This document shows positions 7,725 through 10,006 of a stretch of 10,006 nucleotides of DNA, one piece after another. Positions within the stretch are counted from its first letter, which is position 1. Each line of letters opens with the position of its first letter. A program made the position numbers and the translations under genes. The notes under the pieces were generated by a model that saw only the letters and a list, made by a program, of their open reading frames with translations, had not been told where the DNA came from and made no database searches. Source of the DNA: Bacteroidales bacterium (lineage in GTDB: Bacteria > Bacteroidota > Bacteroidia > Bacteroidales > Azobacteroidaceae); the NCBI GenBank assembly GCA_020860885.1, contig JAJBTS010000131.1, positions 1-10,006 of the forward strand. The letters run 5' to 3'.

Positions 7725-7805
7725 AATGAAAAAATGAAGAGAGCTAAGGAATGAAAGTAATGACTGAGTGTCTTCACATTCCTTCATCATCTTCATTCTT
7801 TCATT
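7725..7805. repeat. Long imperfect inverted repeat in the intergenic gap
   Basis: A 29-base left arm (7725-7753) and a right arm (7777-7805) are complementary at 23 of 29 positions: outer 7 bp, a single mismatch, 8 bp (AATGAAGA with TCTTCATT), a 5x5 internal loop, then 8 bp (AAGGAATG with CATTCCTT). The 23-base loop contains a small GAC/GTC stem. The hairpin fills most of the 96-base gap between the nucleotidyltransferase stop and the ABC-F start. On the minus strand it is followed by an interrupted T-rich tract, so it may weakly terminate or process the transcript. The arms are simple-sequence-like. Confidence 0.7.
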
Positions 7806-7811
7806 CTTCAA

Positions 7812-8717
7812 TTAAAATAATTTACTGGGATATTCTCCTTTATCAATCAGTTCGTTTATTTTCGCAACAACAGAAGCTCTGTCATCGGCATAAGTCACAC
7901 CAAACCATTTGGAAGGTGTATCCAAAACTTTTACTTTTACTACTCCATTTGAAATCAGCCGGTCAACAGCCCAGGGAATAAAAAATTCGGATTTAGGATT
8001 CGTTTGATTTTCATTCAGGAAATCGACAAATTGTTTCTCAGAATAGTCAAAATATTCAGGAGTAAATCCCCACATATTCATAGATACCGGCGTATTCTCA
8101 GCTAATTCTACTAAATTATCGTTTTCGTCTTTATATTTAATTTTACCATCGGTATCACGAATAACATAAGTACGTTCTACGACAGAAGTAAGATAACCAT
8201 TAGCATCTGTTTCACAAACACCACGGGCAACAGATCCGCTCTCTGATAAAGTATTACCAACACGGTAACCAATCATACAGTATTCATTTTGTTTATTGTC
8301 GACAGATTTCAGAAAATCACCTAATATCTTAAAGCTTTCCATTCCATAGAAATCGTCAGCGTTTATAACAGCAAAAGGTTCGTCGATCGCATCTTTACCC
8401 ATCAAAACGGCATGATTCGTTCCCCAGGGCTTTACTCTGTCTTCACTCAAAGTGAAACCTTCCGGCAATTTATCTAACTCCTGAAATACTACTTCCACAG
8501 GAATCATATTTTCATACTTTTTCAGAATCTTTTCCCGGAAATCCGCTTCAAAAGACTCACGGATTACAAATACAACTTTTCCAAATCCACCTCTGATCGC
8601 ATCAAAGATAGAATAATCCATAATTGTTTCTCCATTAGGACCTAATCCGTCTAATTGTTTAAGACCTCCGTAACGACTACCCATTCCGGCAGCAAGAACA
8701 AATAAAGTAGGCTTCAT
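7812..8717 (-). CDS. Sugar-phosphate nucleotidyltransferase (NTP_transferase family)
   Basis: The product is a 301-residue soluble enzyme of the nucleotidyltransferase fold that joins a sugar 1-phosphate to an NTP, giving an activated NDP-sugar and pyrophosphate. The N-terminus carries the pyrophosphorylase signature L-A-A-G11-M-G-S-R15-Y-G-G-L-K20, the nucleotide phosphate-binding loop. P-W-G-T-N-H-A-V-L near residue 100 fits the nucleotide base-binding region, and I-N-A-D121-D-F-Y-G supplies the metal-binding aspartate. The following segment is a normal sugar-binding half, and the length fits a single-domain enzyme without the left-handed beta-helix of GlmU-like proteins. The preferred sugar and nucleotide cannot be read from the sequence. 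Neighbours give no pathway clue. A -7 box at 8805-8798 suggests an own promoter, and a long hairpin follows the stop codon. The start at 8717 sits directly before the first beta strand. Confidence 0.9.
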   Translation of the reverse strand: MKPTLFVLAAGMGSRYGGLKQLDGLGPNGETIMDYSIFDAIRGGFGKVVFVIRESFEADFREKILKKYENMIPVEVVFQELDKLPEGFTLSEDRVKPWGTNHAVLMGKDAIDEPFAVINADDFYGMESFKILGDFLKSVDNKQNEYCMIGYRVGNTLSESGSVARGVCETDANGYLTSVVERTYVIRDTDGKIKYKDENDNLVELAENTPVSMNMWGFTPEYFDYSEKQFVDFLNENQTNPKSEFFIPWAVDRLISNGVVKVKVLDTPSKWFGVTYADDRASVVAKINELIDKGEYPSKLF

Positions 8718-8797
8718 ATAATTTTAATTAAGTATTAAGAAAATGAAGATTCATTTCCATTTTCAATTTATTTTATTTATTAAATATAATTTGGCCT

Positions 8798-8805
8798 CAA
8801 AGATA
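8798..8805 (-). promoter_or_regulatory. -7 promoter box of the nucleotidyltransferase gene
   Basis: The minus strand reads TATCTTTG, an exact match to the Bacteroides -7 consensus TAnnTTTG. No clear TTTG stands 19-21 bases upstream; that position is taken by the T-run of the sodB terminator. Initiation near 8791 would give a leader of about 73 bases, which contains a short AAATGA/TCATTT hairpin (8741-8756). Confidence 0.5.
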
Positions 8806-8817
8806 CTGTTTTTTCAT

Positions 8818-8847
8818 AAAAAAAGAGGAACTTTTCAGTTCCTCTTT
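8818..8847 (-). terminator. Intrinsic terminator of sodB
   Basis: A perfect 10-bp stem (AAAGAGGAAC with GTTCCTCTTT; 8822-8831 and 8838-8847) closes a 6-base loop. On the minus strand it is followed by a run of T down to 8818. It lies 20 bases after the sodB stop codon and should end that transcript. Confidence 0.92.
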
Positions 8848-8866
8848 CCTATATGCTGTTTCTGAA

Positions 8867-9475
8867 TTACAATTTTTTTAATTCTATTGCATTATAGTTT
8901 TCATATCTTTTGGAAATTATATCCCAATCAACAATATCCCACAATGAAGACAGATGATCCGGACGTCTGTTCTGATAATCAAGATAATAAGCATGTTCCC
9001 AAACATCAGCCACAAAGACTGGCATCAGATTTTGACGGATAGGATTGTCTGCATTACTTGCCTTAATCAAACTTAACTTATTATTTTCATCTTTTACTAA
9101 CCACATCCAACCCGATCCAAAAATAGCTCCGGCTTGTGTATCAAATTCTTTTTTGAAAGATTCAAAATCTCCGAATGTTTCATTGATTGCATTCATCAAC
9201 TCATCCGAAGGTTTTGTTCCTCTTTTTGCTGAAAAAGAATTAAAATAAAAAATATGGTTCCACACTTGCGCTCCATTGTTGTAAATTCCACCTTCCGATT
9301 TCTTTACGATCTCTTCTAAAGTCGCATCTTCGAATTGTGTACCCTCGACTTGCTTATTTAAGTTGGTTAAATACGCATTTACGTGCTTTCCCCAATGGAA
9401 TTCAATAGTTTTCTGGCTTATAACTGGCTCTAAGGCGTCATTTGCATAAGGTAAAACAGGTGCTTCAAATTTCAT
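8867..9475 (-). CDS. sodB: Superoxide dismutase, Fe-type (Fe/Mn family)
   Basis: The product has 202 residues and converts superoxide to oxygen and hydrogen peroxide in the cytoplasm. The four metal ligands are H27 (F-H-W-G-K-H), H74 (Q-V-W-N-H), D157 and H161 (D-V-W-E-H-A-Y-Y). Q70 in N-N-G-A-Q-V-W-N-H is in the position used by Fe-type enzymes for the active-site glutamine, and the spot of the Mn-type glutamine is alanine (S-N-A142-D). Related Bacteroidales enzymes are known to accept either metal, so Fe specificity is not certain. The frame stays open to an upstream ATG at 9544, but homology to other SODs starts at MKFEAPVLPY (9475), and a promoter-like element lies between the two ATGs, so 9475 is the start. 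The gene has its own promoter and terminator and is thus a single-gene unit, independent of the CRISPR-associated gene upstream. Confidence 0.96.
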   Translation of the reverse strand: MKFEAPVLPYANDALEPVISQKTIEFHWGKHVNAYLTNLNKQVEGTQFEDATLEEIVKKSEGGIYNNGAQVWNHIFYFNSFSAKRGTKPSDELMNAINETFGDFESFKKEFDTQAGAIFGSGWMWLVKDENNKLSLIKASNADNPIRQNLMPVFVADVWEHAYYLDYQNRRPDHLSSLWDIVDWDIISKRYENYNAIELKKL

Positions 9476-9505
9476 AACTCTATATTTTTGAATTAATATT
9501 AATAG

Positions 9506-9535
9506 CAAACTTAATAAATTATTGACTGATTGCAA
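9506..9535 (-). promoter_or_regulatory. Probable promoter of sodB
   Basis: On the minus strand TTG (9535-9533) is followed after 19 bases by TAAGTTTG (9513-9506), a full match to the Bacteroides -7 consensus. Transcription would begin near 9499, about 24 bases upstream of the ATG at 9475. This position excludes translation from the ATG at 9544 on this transcript. Confidence 0.65.
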
Positions 9536-9605
9536 TGATTTCAAGTATAAAAATATAACATCAATGAATTAAATATGGTTTCACATTTAACAATGTTTTA
9601 TATTT

Positions 9606-10006
9606 TCATGTCAGAGATATCAACAATTTCACCCTATCATACAGCTCTTTGAGTTTATTCTCGAATTTCCCGGAAGAAGCCGGATAATCGATCATGCCGC
9701 CATGGTTGATGTCATTCCGCAATTCTGTTATTTGAGAATATATACTCGTCCATTCATCGATATCCCTGAAAGATTCCAGATGGGTTTGAATTTCATTAAT
9801 TATTTCCTTATTTACATCAGAAAAAACCTGCACATCAAAATTTCCTCTGAGGCGGTAATTTAAGTATGCGGAAGTAAACTCCCGTTTCATTTTATTTTCA
9901 TGATCAGACAGGAAATAAGAAATAATCCCTTCCTGTAATAAAGTATATCCTTCCTGAATCAAAGACTTATCGATGCACCATTGAACTACAGATAACATAT
10001 TCTCTT
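9606..10006 (-). CDS. CRISPR-associated Csx1/Csx2-like protein, C-terminal HEPN part (partial)
   Basis: Only the C-terminal 132 residues are inside the window. The frame stays open through E-N before the first visible Met (9998), so that Met is internal and the gene continues past 10006. The segment V-V-Q-W-C-I-D-K-S-L-I-Q-E-G-Y-T-L-L-Q-E-G resembles the start of the HEPN region in TM1812/TIGR02221-type Csx proteins, and R-N-D-I-N-H-G (codons at 9719-9702) is the R-x4-H HEPN ribonuclease motif. In this family an N-terminal CARF domain, here missing, senses cyclic oligoadenylate made by type III CRISPR complexes and switches on RNA cleavage. The downstream gap to sodB carries only a weak stem and no clear terminator. 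Family assignment is from recalled motifs on a fragment, so another HEPN family is possible. Confidence 0.75.
   Translation of the reverse strand, partial: ENMLSVVQWCIDKSLIQEGYTLLQEGIISYFLSDHENKMKREFTSAYLNYRLRGNFDVQVFSDVNKEIINEIQTHLESFRDIDEWTSIYSQITELRNDINHGGMIDYPASSGKFENKLKELYDRVKLLISLT

Noticed and set aside
5033..8000. Plus-strand open frames of 60-90 codons opposite the peptidase, the minus-strand ABC-F and the nucleotidyltransferase genes
   Set aside because: They lie antisense within well-supported coding genes, have no recognisable domains and carry the odd composition expected of shadow frames.
7725..8764. AATGAAGA-rich tracts as possible CRISPR repeats
   Set aside because: They are not evenly spaced, differ in flanking bases and are separated by a complete coding gene. 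No CRISPR array is seen in the window.
9476..9544. N-terminal extension of the superoxide dismutase from an ATG at 9544
   Set aside because: The extra 23 residues have no counterpart in Fe/Mn SODs, and a full promoter match (9506-9535) lies inside this stretch, so the transcript begins downstream of that ATG.
9561..9605. Small ACATT/AATGT stem as terminator of the Csx-like gene
   Set aside because: The stem is only about 5 bp and no T-run follows it on the minus strand.
9996..9998. ATG at 9998 as start of a complete 130-residue protein
   Set aside because: The frame remains open to the window edge (codons for E-N precede it), and the visible part matches only the C-terminal HEPN region of a longer Csx protein.

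Overview
The window looks like chromosomal DNA of a Bacteroidota member, probably order Bacteroidales. The evidence is AT-rich sequence, start codons preceded by A/T-rich leaders instead of Shine-Dalgarno motifs, several promoters of the Bacteroides sigma-ABfr type (TTTG or TTG, about 19-21 bases, then TAnnTTTG), and a gene set of that group: a DUF1015 protein, soluble ABC-F ATPases, an M13 lipoprotein peptidase and an Fe-type superoxide dismutase. The genus cannot be told from the sequence alone.

Layout. Positions 1-730 hold, on the minus strand, a small YtxH-like membrane protein gene, then tRNA-Lys(CTT) with its own promoter and a downstream intrinsic terminator. Upstream of these, a minus-strand DUF1015 gene (731-1975) and a plus-strand ABC-F gene (2048-3667) diverge from a 72-base spacer in which two promoter-like elements interlock. 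A strong bidirectional terminator (3669-3717) separates this ABC-F gene from the convergent M13 peptidase gene (3736-5778). A second ABC-F gene (start at 7715) lies directly upstream of the peptidase on the same strand. Further upstream on the minus strand are a sugar-phosphate nucleotidyltransferase gene (7812-8717) and sodB (8867-9475). At the right edge is the 3' part of a CRISPR-associated Csx1/Csx2-like HEPN gene (9606 to beyond 10006).

Working relations. Most genes are housekeeping and occur singly or in short units. ABC-F and M13 peptidase probably form one minus-strand transcription unit. sodB has its own promoter and terminator and is independent of the CRISPR-associated gene upstream of it.

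Most notable points. (1) The second ABC-F gene stops at an A8 run, but a single -1 shift there opens 58 more codons that look like the usual ABC-F C-terminal coiled coil and end exactly at the start codon of the peptidase gene. This could be programmed frameshifting, transcriptional slippage, a mutation or a sequencing error. (2) The partial gene at the right edge has an R-x4-H HEPN ribonuclease motif, which suggests that a type III CRISPR locus lies just outside the window. No CRISPR array is visible inside it. I saw no clear new multi-gene system here.
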